Of a DNA stretch of 64,000 bases, positions 1 through 8,458 are shown one piece after another. A program made the position numbers and the translations under genes. The stretch's first letter is position 1. The number at the start of each line of letters is the position of its first letter. Under the pieces are notes generated by a model. It had not been told where the DNA came from, did not search any database, and worked only from the letters and a program-made list of their open reading frames with translations. Origin of the DNA: Alphaproteobacteria bacterium (GTDB lineage Bacteria; Pseudomonadota; Alphaproteobacteria; Thalassobaculales; Thalassobaculaceae); the NCBI GenBank assembly GCA_022822665.1, contig JAJEAR010000082.1:62001-126000 (forward strand). The letters run 5' to 3'.

Positions 1-105
1 TGACCATCGGCGGGTGCCATCATCGTGCCCGGCGCGCCCGGTGCAAGGCTCGATCCCTCCGGGTCCGGGGTTCCTGGTACGGGATCGCATGCAGGGCGGG
101 CGGTT

Positions 106-134
106 TTGACATTGCCGGGCGTCCGGCCTATCCG
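106..134 (+). promoter_or_regulatory. Likely sigma70-type promoter of the epimerase gene
   Basis: A perfect TTGACA (106-111) is followed after 17 nt by TATCCG (129-134). Transcription would begin near 141 and leave a leader of about 20 nt before the ATG at 163. Bases 1-105 hold nothing I recognise. The -10 matches only in its first half, so the call is moderate. Confidence 0.45.
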
Positions 135-162
135 GTCACCGTGAGCCGCCGCGGAGTGATGC

Positions 163-1155
163 ATGTCCATACTGCTGACCGGTGTCGCCGGGTTCATCGG
201 CATGCATGTCGCGCGCTCCCTCCTCGACCGGGGCGAGCAGGTGATCGGTGTCGACTCGGTCAACGACTACTACGACCCGTCGCTCAAGCGTGACAGGCTC
301 GCCACCATTTCGGGCATGGCGGGGTTCGAGTTTCAAAAATGTGATGTTGCGGACCGGGCGGCGCTGTTCGAACTGGTGGACTCGAACGCGGAACTGGACC
401 GCGTCGTGCACCTCGCCGCCCAGCCCGGGGTGCGGCATTCGATCGAGCGGCCGTTCGACTACCTGCACGCGAACCTCGCCGGCCAGCTGGTGATGCTGGA
501 GGTCTGCCGCCGGCTGCAGGACCGCAACGGGGGCTGCCGCGGCCTCGTCTACGCGAGTTCCTCGTCGGTATACGGCGCCAGTCCGGTCATGCCCAGTTCG
601 CCCGGCCAGCGGACCGACCACCCGGTTTCGCTGTACGGTGCGACCAAGAAGTCGTGCGAGGTCATGGCGCAGTCCTATGCCCATCTCTACCGGATCCCGA
701 CCACCGGGCTCCGGTTCTTCACCGTCTACGGACCGTGGGGCCGTCCGGACATGTCGCCGTGGATCTTCACCTCCCGCATCCTCGCCGGAGAGCCCATCCG
801 CCTGTTCAACCACGGCCGGATGAAGCGGGACTTCACCCACATCGCCGACATCGTCCGCGGCGTGGTTTCCGCACTGGACCGGGCGCCGCGGCACGGCGAG
901 GCCGACGCGCCCCACCGGATCTACAATCTCGGCAACGACAGGCCGGTTTCGCTCACCGACTACGTGCGGGTGATCGAGGACGCCTGCGGCCGCGCCGCGA
1001 TCATCGAGGGGCACCCGCTTCAGCCCGGCGACGTGCTCGAGACCCGGGCCGACATCTCGCTGAGCACCGCGGAGCTCGGCTTCGTTCCGTCGATCCCGAT
1101 CGAGACCGGGCTTCCGGAGTTCGTGGACTGGTACCGCGGCTACCGCGGGGTCTGA
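163..1155 (+). CDS. NAD-dependent epimerase/dehydratase, UDP-glucuronate 4-epimerase-like
   Basis: This 330-residue extended short-chain dehydrogenase should interconvert UDP-glucuronate and UDP-galacturonate for surface polysaccharide. The NAD-binding glycine motif GVAGFIG is at residues 7-13. The catalytic residues are visible as the ASSSSVYG serine block (about 131-138) and YGATK (Tyr158, Lys162). The NDYYDP stretch near residue 34 and TVYGPWGRPDM near 190 are typical of the UDP-glucuronate epimerase branch. Length is normal. No polysaccharide genes are adjacent, so the physiological sugar is inferred from the family only. It converges with the TldE/PmbA gene, 10 nt apart. Confidence 0.9.
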   Translation: MSILLTGVAGFIGMHVARSLLDRGEQVIGVDSVNDYYDPSLKRDRLATISGMAGFEFQKCDVADRAALFELVDSNAELDRVVHLAAQPGVRHSIERPFDYLHANLAGQLVMLEVCRRLQDRNGGCRGLVYASSSSVYGASPVMPSSPGQRTDHPVSLYGATKKSCEVMAQSYAHLYRIPTTGLRFFTVYGPWGRPDMSPWIFTSRILAGEPIRLFNHGRMKRDFTHIADIVRGVVSALDRAPRHGEADAPHRIYNLGNDRPVSLTDYVRVIEDACGRAAIIEGHPLQPGDVLETRADISLSTAELGFVPSIPIETGLPEFVDWYRGYRGV

Positions 1156-1169
1156 GCCGCGCCGGTCAG
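1152..1169. terminator. Hairpin spanning both stop codons of a convergent gene pair
   Basis: Bases 1152-1159 (CTGAGCCG) pair with 1163-1169 (CGGTCAG), with one bulged G and a CGC loop. The TGA of the epimerase and the TGA of the opposite gene both lie inside the stem. There is no U-tract, so termination is an inference. See the similar structures at 9626 and 34031. Confidence 0.35.
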
Positions 1170-2512
1170 CCGCCGGGACCCGCCACGGTCATGCCGTCGA
1201 TCCTGAGCGTCGGGGCGTTGACGCTGGTGCGGAACTCCAGGTCGTTCGCCGGTACCAGGTGCGCGAACATCTCCAGCAGGTTGCCTGCGACCGTCACGTC
1301 GCTGACCGGCCAGGCGACACGGCCGTTCTCGATCCAGAAACCGCCGGCGCCGCGGCTGTAATCCCCTGTCACCATGTTGACACTGCTGCCCATGAGTTCG
1401 GTGACGTAGAGTCCGTCATCGATATCCGCCATCAGTTCCTCGGGACTCGTGCTGCCTGCGGCCAGGTGCAGATTGGTCGCCCCCGGGTGGGGTGTGCCCC
1501 CGGGCGACCGGCTGGCGTTCCCGGTGCTCGCCAGGCCGAGCTGCCGCGCCGAGGCGAGATCAAGGATCCAGGAGCGCAGATGGCCGTCCTCGACCAGGCT
1601 GCGCCGGCATGTCGCCAGTCCCTCGCCGTCGAACGGCCTCGAGGCCAGTCCGCGCTGGCGGTGCGCATCGTCGATGATGGCGATGCCGGGGGAAAAGATC
1701 TGCTGGCCCATCGCATCCTTGAGGAAACTGGTCCCGCGCGCGATGGCCGTGCCGTTGATCGCCGAGGCAAGGTGGCGGACCAGGCTGGAGGACACCCGGG
1801 GATCGTAGACGACCGGTACGGCGGCGCTGGCCGGCCGGCGCGGGTTGAGCCGGCGGACCGCCCGTTCGCCGGCCTTCCGGCCGACCTCGGCCGGATCGGC
1901 CAGATCGGCGAGGTGGGTGGCGGCGGAAAACTCGTAGTCGCGTTCCTTGTCCTGGCCGTCGCCGGCCAGCACCACCGCGCTCACGCCGTGACTGGACTGC
2001 GCAAACTCGCCGACGAACCCGTTGCTGGCCGCAAGCAGGTAGCGCGACAGCGACCAGTCGGCTTCCCCTCCTTCCGAATTGGTCACGCCGGCGACCGCCA
2101 TCGCCGCCTCCTCGGCCTCGGCCGCCCGCCGGACCAGGTCGTCGGGTTCAGGCTCGACCGGGTCGACGGTGTCGATCCCGGCCAGTTCACCGGCGACCTG
2201 GTCGGGATCGGCAAGTCCGGCCCAGGGGTCCTCCGGGACAGCCCGGGCCATACCGATGCAGCGTTCGACGAGTTCATCGAGCGCCGGGGCCGACAGGTCG
2301 GTCGAGGAGACCACCGCCTGCCTGCGCCCGACCATCACCCGCAGGCCGAGGTCGCCGCCCTCGGACCGTTCCACCGCTTCCGGGCGGCCGAGGCGCTGCT
2401 GCGCGGACAGCGACCGGTACTCGGCGAAGACCGCGTCGGCGGCGTCGGCGCCGGCCCTGCGGGCCCGGCCGATCAGGTCGTTCAGCAAATCGGCTTTCTG
2501 GTTCGTGTCCAT
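1166..2512 (-). CDS. TldE/PmbA-family metalloprotease subunit
   Basis: This 448-residue protein matches the PmbA/TldE half of the TldD/TldE protease, which processes antitoxins and modified peptides in E. coli. Its length equals the family norm (about 450). As usual for TldE it lacks an HExxxH zinc motif and carries a C-terminal block with NRSPGG-type and GDYSRGAGGFW-type sequences. The ATG at 2512 was chosen because the family N-terminus (MDTNQKAD, then a helical region) begins there; the frame stays open further upstream but that part is low-complexity and unlike any protease. No tldD partner is in the window. Confidence 0.88.
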   Translation of the reverse strand: MDTNQKADLLNDLIGRARRAGADAADAVFAEYRSLSAQQRLGRPEAVERSEGGDLGLRVMVGRRQAVVSSTDLSAPALDELVERCIGMARAVPEDPWAGLADPDQVAGELAGIDTVDPVEPEPDDLVRRAAEAEEAAMAVAGVTNSEGGEADWSLSRYLLAASNGFVGEFAQSSHGVSAVVLAGDGQDKERDYEFSAATHLADLADPAEVGRKAGERAVRRLNPRRPASAAVPVVYDPRVSSSLVRHLASAINGTAIARGTSFLKDAMGQQIFSPGIAIIDDAHRQRGLASRPFDGEGLATCRRSLVEDGHLRSWILDLASARQLGLASTGNASRSPGGTPHPGATNLHLAAGSTSPEELMADIDDGLYVTELMGSSVNMVTGDYSRGAGGFWIENGRVAWPVSDVTVAGNLLEMFAHLVPANDLEFRTSVNAPTLRIDGMTVAGPGG

Positions 2513-2853
2513 CGGGAGCCCCGAAACAGGATCTGACCACGTCCCGCAGGCGGCCGCCCGATGCGGGCGGGGACCGCGAGCCTGCGGAACATCCATGAAG
2601 AACCGTGCCCTGTCGACCCCGTTCTGGCCGGCGCGACAGGACCGGGGATTTACCGCGCTTGCCACCGTGCGCCTGCCGGATAGACTGCCGGGCCGGGGCG
2701 ACCGTATCCAGACCGACAGGACAATCCCGTTTACCGGGGATCCTTGCGGCGGGACGCCGCCCTGCCCGCATGCCCGGCCCGGGAGGAAACCCGGGGGCAG
2801 GGCGGGCAGCCGGATCCGCTGCGGCGGTAACAACGAGAACAGAGAGGATCGAC
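2513..2853. other. Divergent intergenic region between tldE/pmbA-like and tctC
   Basis: These 341 bases separate two divergent genes and should carry both promoters. The forward promoter candidate is listed separately. Frames crossing the region are proline- and arginine-rich and look like non-coding high-GC DNA. Confidence 0.6.
2659..2686 (+). promoter_or_regulatory. Possible promoter of the tctCBA operon
   Basis: TTGCCA (2659-2664) and TAGACT (2681-2686) are separated by 16 nt and match the -35 and -10 consensus at five and four of six positions. The leader would be about 160 nt long. No operator repeat was recognised. Confidence 0.35.
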
Positions 2854-3849
2854 ATGCAGGAACGGAAGTATGGCCGGAGAACCGGCCGACTGGTCATGGC
2901 CGGGGTCTCGGCGCTGGCCGTTGCCGCCCTGGGCATGGTGGTGAACCAGGCGTTCGCCGACGACTACCCGTCCAAGACCATCGAGGTCGTGACCCACGCC
3001 GGTGCCGGCGGCGGCACCGACGTGAACTCGCGCATGATGATGCTGCGCGCACGGCGCACGCTGAAGGCCGACATGGTGGTGGTCAACAAGCGCGGCGGCA
3101 ACGGTGCGCTCGCGATGTCGTATTTCCAGAGCCGGCCCGACGACGGCTACACGATCATGACCTTCACCAACGGTCACGCGCTCACCATGGCGCTCGGCAA
3201 GTCGGATCTGAAGGTCGAGGACATGCGCCCGATCGCACGCGGCACCAACGACCCGCAGGTCCTGATGGTCAACTGCAAGACCTCGCCCTACAAGAACTCC
3301 GACGAGTTCCTGGCCGGCGTGCGCGAGACAAAGCTCAAGTTCGGGACCACGAACATCGGTGGTCTGGACCACATCACCGCCTTTGTGTTCGCCAAGCGGG
3401 CAGGCGCGGTGCAGCCGACCATCGTTCCGTTCAAGGGTGGCGGTGAACTTGCCACCCAGCTGGTCGCCGGCTCGATCGATGTCGGCGTGCTCAACCTCTC
3501 CGAGGCATCCGCCCAGATCGAGGCGGGCGACATCTGCCCGATGGTGGTCCTGCACACCGAGCGGATGAAGCCGATCCCCGACGTCAAGACCGCCCGCGAG
3601 ATGGGTGTCGACGTCGTCTTCGCCACGGTGCGCGGATTCGTCACCCACGCCGGTGTCGACGACGCGAAGGCGGAGACACTCGAGAAGGGCATGTTGAAGG
3701 CCATGAGCCACAGCATCTATCAGGCGTATCTGACCACGTCGGGTCTGGACAACACCTCGGTACTCGGCTCCGAAGAGTGGGGTGCCCAGATCAAGCAGCT
3801 GCTGCAGGACCTGATCCCGGCCGCGAAGGAAATGGGCCTCGTGAAGTGA
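2854..3849 (+). CDS. tctC: Tripartite tricarboxylate transporter substrate-binding protein (TctC/Bug family)
   Basis: This is the periplasmic receptor of a TctABC secondary transporter for a carboxylate. The 331-residue protein has an export signal (basic residues 1-12, hydrophobic core to about 33, AFA-D cleavage-like site) and the Bug-family start YPSKTIEVV followed by a glycine-rich loop (AGAGGG) that contacts substrate carboxylates. The ATG at 2854 follows an AGAGAGGA ribosome site by six bases; the open frame upstream has no such features. It leads the operon with tctB 31 nt and tctA further downstream. The substrate cannot be told from sequence. Confidence 0.92.
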   Translation: MQERKYGRRTGRLVMAGVSALAVAALGMVVNQAFADDYPSKTIEVVTHAGAGGGTDVNSRMMMLRARRTLKADMVVVNKRGGNGALAMSYFQSRPDDGYTIMTFTNGHALTMALGKSDLKVEDMRPIARGTNDPQVLMVNCKTSPYKNSDEFLAGVRETKLKFGTTNIGGLDHITAFVFAKRAGAVQPTIVPFKGGGELATQLVAGSIDVGVLNLSEASAQIEAGDICPMVVLHTERMKPIPDVKTAREMGVDVVFATVRGFVTHAGVDDAKAETLEKGMLKAMSHSIYQAYLTTSGLDNTSVLGSEEWGAQIKQLLQDLIPAAKEMGLVK

Positions 3850-3880
3850 CCATCCGGACCGGTTTTCCGGATCCGGAGTG

Positions 3881-4387
3881 ATGCATCCCGATGACGTGAC
3901 CGGCCGGGCGCCCGCGCCCGGCCGGCGCCGCTGGTTCGACCTGGGCCTTCCCGTCACGGTCTTCGTGTTCTGTGCCGCGGTGATCCACTTCAGCTTGACC
4001 TTCGACGAGGTGCCGGAGATCATCGTCGGGGACTCGATGCAGCCGCGGGTATTCCCCATCTTCCTGATGGTGGTGATGGGGCTGCTCAACATCGCCCTGA
4101 TCCTGCAGATCACCAGGAACCCCCCGAAGCGGGTGGCGCTGGAACCGGGGGTCACCTGGTTCAGCGTCGTGCTGATGGGCGTCTTCTACATCCTTGCCGA
4201 GCATGTCGACATGATGCTGGCCCTGCCGGTCGTGATCTTCTGCATGTGCAGGCTGTGGGGCGAGACGCGCCTGTGGGTCGCGGCGCTGACCGCGGTGATC
4301 ACCACCTGCGCCATCTTCTTCAGTTTCGACCTCGTGCTGGAAGTCCGGTTCCCGCGCGGGGTCCTGACCAACATCTACTACGGATAG
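3881..4387 (+). CDS. tctB: Tripartite tricarboxylate transporter small membrane subunit TctB
   Basis: This 168-residue membrane protein matches TctB, the poorly conserved small permease subunit. A short basic cytoplasmic start (PGRRRW) is followed by four or five hydrophobic helices, for example VTVFVFCAAVIHF and VFPIFLMVVMGLL, with the TctB-like MQPRVFP between the first two. A GTG three bases upstream (3878) is an equally possible start; GGAG at 3874-3877 is unusually close to either. It lies between tctC and tctA, which supports the call. Confidence 0.85.
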   Translation: MHPDDVTGRAPAPGRRRWFDLGLPVTVFVFCAAVIHFSLTFDEVPEIIVGDSMQPRVFPIFLMVVMGLLNIALILQITRNPPKRVALEPGVTWFSVVLMGVFYILAEHVDMMLALPVVIFCMCRLWGETRLWVAALTAVITTCAIFFSFDLVLEVRFPRGVLTNIYYG

Positions 4388-4400
4388 AACGGGCGGAGCG

Positions 4401-5894
4401 ATGGTTGCCGACGCGCTGATCTCGATGCTCTCCGTCCTGAGCGACCCCTACCTGATGGGGCTGATCCTGATCACCACGGTGGGAGGGGTCGTGATCGGCG
4501 CGCTGCCGGGGCTCGGTGCGACCACGGGGGCCGCCCTGCTGCTGCCGTTCACCCTGACCATGGACCCGGTGCCGGCGATCGCGGTGCTCACCACGATCTA
4601 CGTCTCCGCGACCTTTGCCGGGGCGATCACCGCCATCCTGATCAACACGCCGGGAACCTCCGCGGCGGCGGCGACCTGCCTCGACGGCTTCCCGCTTGCC
4701 CAGCGCGGTGAGGCCGGCCGCGCGCTCGGCATCGCGGTGGTCGCCAGCACCATCGGCGGCATCTTCTCGGTGATCGTGCTTTCGATCGCCGCCCCGCTTC
4801 TGGCCAGGGTGGCCTACGAGTTCCGGCCGCCGGAGTACTTCGCGCTCACTGTCTTCGGCCTCTCGATGCTGGCCTCGATATCGGAGGGCGGGGCGGTCAA
4901 GAACCTGATGGGGGGCCTGTTCGGCGTCTGGCTTGCCACCATCGGGGCGGATGCCAGCACCGGTGTCGAGCGGTTCATGTTCGGCAATTACGAGCTCTAC
5001 GAGGGGCTGAACTTCATCCCGGTCCTGGTCGGCCTGTTCGCGATCAGCGAACTCCTGGTGCAGTCGACGACGCTGAAGCTCGCGATGGAACACATCGCGA
5101 TGAAGGCCGTGCAACTGCCGAGCATGGCCGACTACAGGAAGATCTGGCGCACGGTGCTGCGTTCCTGCGGCATCGGGACATTCATCGGCATCCTGCCGGC
5201 GGAGGGCGCCACGGTCGCCTCGATGATCGGCTACGCGGAAGCCAAGCGCTGGTCGCGCACGCCCGAGGAGTTTGGCAAGGGGGCGGTCGAGGGCATCGCC
5301 GGGGCGGAAACCGCCAACAACGCGGCGACCGGCGGCGCAATGGTGCCGACCCTGGTCCTCGGCATTCCCGGCAGCGGCACCACGGCGGTGATCCTCGTCG
5401 GGCTGATGGTGCACGGACTGCGTCCGGGTCCGCACCTGTTCACCGAGCAGCTCGACAAGGTCTACGCCATCTTCGGCACCATGTTTGTCGCCAACGCGCT
5501 GTTCTTCATCCTCGGCCTGTTCGCGGCCAAGCTGTTCGCCCGCGTCACCCTGGTGCCGCGCAACATCCTGTGGCCGGTCGTCTTCGCGTTCAGTGTTCTC
5601 GGTTCCTACGCGCTTGCCCAGTCGATGCTCGATGTCTACGTCGCGCTCATCTTCGGTGTCATTGGCTACCTGTTCCGCCGTTTCGGCTTCGCGGTCGCAC
5701 CGGTCGCGATCGGTCTCATCCTCGGTGAAATGGTCGAGACCAACCTGCAGAACTCCCTAAAGATGTTCGATGGCGCATGGTGGGAGATCGGGATGCAGCC
5801 GCTGGCGGCACTGTTCCTGGTGCTTGCGGTCCTCGGCATCATGCAGCCCTACATCGTCGGCTGGTTCCGGCGTCGGAAGGCGGCGCGCTCCTGA
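4401..5894 (+). CDS. tctA: Tripartite tricarboxylate transporter large permease TctA
   Basis: This 497-residue protein is the main permease of the TctABC system. It has the family hallmark GALPGLGATTGAALLLPF (about residues 34-51) and the following conserved loop ending in INTPGTSAAAATCLDG, plus about eleven to twelve hydrophobic helices. Length is that of typical TctA proteins. The gene begins 13 nt after tctB. A small hairpin follows the stop codon. Confidence 0.93.
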   Translation: MVADALISMLSVLSDPYLMGLILITTVGGVVIGALPGLGATTGAALLLPFTLTMDPVPAIAVLTTIYVSATFAGAITAILINTPGTSAAAATCLDGFPLAQRGEAGRALGIAVVASTIGGIFSVIVLSIAAPLLARVAYEFRPPEYFALTVFGLSMLASISEGGAVKNLMGGLFGVWLATIGADASTGVERFMFGNYELYEGLNFIPVLVGLFAISELLVQSTTLKLAMEHIAMKAVQLPSMADYRKIWRTVLRSCGIGTFIGILPAEGATVASMIGYAEAKRWSRTPEEFGKGAVEGIAGAETANNAATGGAMVPTLVLGIPGSGTTAVILVGLMVHGLRPGPHLFTEQLDKVYAIFGTMFVANALFFILGLFAAKLFARVTLVPRNILWPVVFAFSVLGSYALAQSMLDVYVALIFGVIGYLFRRFGFAVAPVAIGLILGEMVETNLQNSLKMFDGAWWEIGMQPLAALFLVLAVLGIMQPYIVGWFRRRKAARS

Positions 5895-5898
5895 GTGC

Positions 5899-5913
5899 CG
5901 CGGACTGTCCGCG
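5899..5913 (+). terminator. Small hairpin after tctA
   Basis: CGCGGA (5899-5904) and TCCGCG (5908-5913) form a six-base stem with a CTG loop, four bases after the tctA stop. There is no U-tract, so terminator function is uncertain. Confidence 0.3.
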
Positions 5914-5924
5914 CCGGGCTCCGG

Positions 5925-5953
5925 TTGACACGCGCGGGGGTGCCCGGTAATGG
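5925..5953 (+). promoter_or_regulatory. Promoter of tRNA-Phe
   Basis: A perfect TTGACA (5925-5930), a 17-nt spacer and TAATGG (5948-5953) sit 35 nt upstream of the tRNA 5' end. The position, ahead of a stable RNA gene and after the tctA hairpin, supports the call; the -10 is only a partial match. Confidence 0.55.
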
Positions 5954-5988
5954 ACACGGGCTCGCGGTGCGTACCGCCGCCGCGCGAT

Positions 5989-6064
<76 letters not shown>

Positions 6065-6168
6065 CTCCTTCCCGTCAGTTCCGATCCCCGACGCAACCGG
6101 CGGCTGTTCCCGCCCCGGCCGGGCTGGTATCCTGCCACCCTGTCACGGACCGGGCGAGGGAGGCCACC

Positions 6169-7014
6169 ATGCGTTCCAACTACAACAGGATCGAAGCGGG
6201 AGCGGTGTTTCTCGCCGTCTGGCACGAGCAGTGGGATGCCAACATCGATCACCATGCCGACCAGGGCGTCCTCATCGAGGTGCGCGGCGATGTGGACGGG
6301 CGCGAGACCAGCCTGCTGCAGTTTACCTGCATGCACGCCGAACGCAGCTATACCTACGCGCCGGAGGGCAAGGCCCGGATCTGCCAGATCGATCCGGTGA
6401 CCGACGGAAACCCGATCGGCTGGACGGCACGGCAGATCCGCGAGCGCCTGCCCGAGATGCTGACCGCTGCAGGCTTTCCGGGGATCGCTGCCTCGCTTGA
6501 CAGCACGGTGACGGCGGCGGCGGCCGACGAGGTCGAGCGGGTGGCACGGCACCTGTTCCGCACCGCGATCAGGCTGGTCAAGCACAACAGGGGTGACCAC
6601 ATGATCGAGGCCGGGAACATCCGCTTCGGGCTCGAAAAACGGGTGCTGGGCCAGGACGGCGGTCTCGCGATCCACGTGCTGTCCGACGTCTGCGGCGGAC
6701 CGGAACACGAGTACGCCGAGGAAACCGAGATCATCGCCTTCGACTGCTTCCGGCTCGAGCCGCACTATCACTACGGTCCGCGCAACAAGAACCTCCGCTA
6801 CTACTGGGACAAGACCGTGGTCCCGGATACGCTGGAGTGGACGCTCGACGTGCTGAAGGCGGGCAAGCTCGGTGCCATGATCGAGGCGGCCGGCTATCCG
6901 GACATTGCCAGGGACCTCGACCCGGATGTGGTCCGTAGCGTCCTCCCGGCACTGGAGGAGAAGGCGCGCGAGCTGCAGCCCCGCGAGAGCGCCGACCTGG
7001 CGGCGGCGGAGTAA
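6169..7014 (+). CDS. Unrecognised protein with an internal tandem duplication
   Basis: I do not recognise this 281-residue soluble protein. It has two copies of one unit, residues about 8-111 and 146-251. Both start IEAG, contain an acidic DGG/DQG turn, then an aromatic and histidine block (SYTYAPEGKAR versus HYHYGPRNKNLR), a WT helix start, and end with AAGFPGIAASLD versus AAGYPDIARDLD. No signal peptide or membrane segment is visible. The ATG at 6169 follows GAGGGAGG by five bases; the open frame further upstream runs through the tRNA and is not coding. The NTF2-like gene starts 8 nt downstream, so the two are probably co-transcribed. Confidence 0.8.
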   Translation: MRSNYNRIEAGAVFLAVWHEQWDANIDHHADQGVLIEVRGDVDGRETSLLQFTCMHAERSYTYAPEGKARICQIDPVTDGNPIGWTARQIRERLPEMLTAAGFPGIAASLDSTVTAAAADEVERVARHLFRTAIRLVKHNRGDHMIEAGNIRFGLEKRVLGQDGGLAIHVLSDVCGGPEHEYAEETEIIAFDCFRLEPHYHYGPRNKNLRYYWDKTVVPDTLEWTLDVLKAGKLGAMIEAAGYPDIARDLDPDVVRSVLPALEEKARELQPRESADLAAAE

Positions 7015-7022
7015 AGGGGGCG

Positions 7023-7505
7023 ATGTCGGGAGCCGACGCCGAGGATGTGCGATCGGTCAAGGACTGGCTCGCCCGCTGGCAACCCTGTGTGCGCGCCGCC
7101 GACTACAAGGCGGCGCGGGTGCTGTTCGACGCGGAGGTAATCTCCTTCGGAACCCACCGGGACGTCGTGAGCGGGCTCGACGCGCTGGAGCAGGGCCAGT
7201 GGCGTAATGTCTGGGGCAGGATCGACGGGTTCACCTGGGACTTCGACGCCATGCATGTCGGCTTCTCGCCCGACCGCCTGCTTGCATTCCTTGCCGCCAC
7301 CTGGACTTCGGTGGGCTACCATGAGGATGGCGCCAGCTTCCACCGGCCCGGGCGCACCACCGCCATCCTGTCGCGTCCGGACCCGGGTGCGGACTGGTCG
7401 TGCATCCACACCCACTTCTCGCTCTATCCGGGAACGCCGCCGCGCAGTTTCGGTCCCCGAATCGACGGCGGACAGGGGGCGGGCGACAGCGGTCCGGCCG
7501 CTTGA
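7023..7505 (+). CDS. SnoaL/NTF2-like (DUF4440-type) protein
   Basis: This 160-residue protein fits the cone-shaped NTF2-like superfamily: an N-terminal helix with WLARWQPCVRAADYKAAR, a central FDAEVISFGTH strand, and C-terminal paired strands ending in WSCIHTHFSLYPG. Such proteins are isomerases, hydratases or binding proteins, and the sequence alone does not decide which. It follows the duplicated protein by 8 nt. The C-terminal 25 residues are glycine-rich and likely disordered. Confidence 0.7.
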   Translation: MSGADAEDVRSVKDWLARWQPCVRAADYKAARVLFDAEVISFGTHRDVVSGLDALEQGQWRNVWGRIDGFTWDFDAMHVGFSPDRLLAFLAATWTSVGYHEDGASFHRPGRTTAILSRPDPGADWSCIHTHFSLYPGTPPRSFGPRIDGGQGAGDSGPAA

Positions 7506-7606
7506 CAGGGTCAGGTGCCGGACGGATGCTCCGGCGCAATCGCACTCACACAGCAACAGGTCCGGACCGGCGGTGCCGGCCGGACATCCGACAGGAGGGA
7601 TAGGGA

Positions 7607-8452
7607 ATGAAACTGCTGCGCCACGGACCGGCGGGCGAAGAGAAACCAGGGTTGCTCGACGGGGACGGCGTGATCCGCGATCTCTCCGGCGTGATCGACG
7701 ATATCGCTCCGCAGACCCTGGGTCCCGCGACTATCGACATGCTCAGGGCACTGGATGCGGGCGCTCTTCCGGCAGTCCCGGGGTCGACACGCCTCGGACC
7801 CTGTGTTGGCAACATCGGCAAGCTGGTCTGCATCGGGCTCAACTATTCCGACCATGCAGCCGAGACCGGCTCCAAGCCGCCGCCCGAGCCGATCATCTTC
7901 ATGAAGGCGAACTCCGCGATCAGCGGTCCGAACGACGACGTGCGCATCCCGCGCGGGTCGGTCAAGACCGACTGGGAGGTCGAGCTCGGCGTCGTCATCG
8001 GCACCGAGGCGAAGTACGTTTCCGAGGCGGATGCCCTCGACTACGTGGCCGGCTACTGCATCTGCAATGACGTTTCCGAGCGGGAATTCCAGGCCGAGCG
8101 GGCCGGGCAGTGGACCAAGGGCAAGAGCTGCGACACCTTCGGCCCCACCGGGCCGTGGCTGGTGACCGCCGACGAGATCGCGGATCCGCAGAACCTGAAG
8201 ATGACGCTCGACGTCAACGGCAAGCGGTTCCAGGACGGCAACACCAGCACCATGATCTTCGGTGTCCGCCACGTCGTGCACTACCTCTCGCAGTTCTTCA
8301 CCCTGTATCCGGGCGACGTGATCTCGACCGGAACGCCTCCGGGTGTCGGGCTCGGGATCAAGCCGGAACCAGTGTTCCTGAAACCTGGCGACGAGATGCA
8401 CCTCGCCATCGAGGGGCTCGGCGAACAGCGCCAGAAATGCGTGGCCGACTGA
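7607..8452 (+). CDS. Fumarylacetoacetate hydrolase family protein (2-hydroxyhepta-2,4-diene-1,7-dioate isomerase-like)
   Basis: The 281-residue protein has the single-domain FAH fold: an N-terminal lid (residues 1-65), the block VCIGLNYSDHAAE, then metal ligands in the DWEVELGVVIG region and the FGP(T)GPW and TGTPPGVG motifs. Enzymes of this type cleave or isomerise beta-diketo acids and ureidoglycolate-like compounds with Mg2+ or Mn2+. GGAGG lies 8 nt before the ATG. A second, different FAH-family gene begins 6 nt downstream, so the two form an operon. The exact substrate cannot be assigned. Confidence 0.88.
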   Translation: MKLLRHGPAGEEKPGLLDGDGVIRDLSGVIDDIAPQTLGPATIDMLRALDAGALPAVPGSTRLGPCVGNIGKLVCIGLNYSDHAAETGSKPPPEPIIFMKANSAISGPNDDVRIPRGSVKTDWEVELGVVIGTEAKYVSEADALDYVAGYCICNDVSEREFQAERAGQWTKGKSCDTFGPTGPWLVTADEIADPQNLKMTLDVNGKRFQDGNTSTMIFGVRHVVHYLSQFFTLYPGDVISTGTPPGVGLGIKPEPVFLKPGDEMHLAIEGLGEQRQKCVAD

Positions 8453-8458
8453 CCGGCG

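Noticed and set aside
7502-7530. TTGACA at the end of the NTF2-like gene as promoter of the FAH operon
   Set aside because: The hexamer is perfect, but the bases 16-18 nt downstream (GGATGC/GATGCT) do not resemble a -10.
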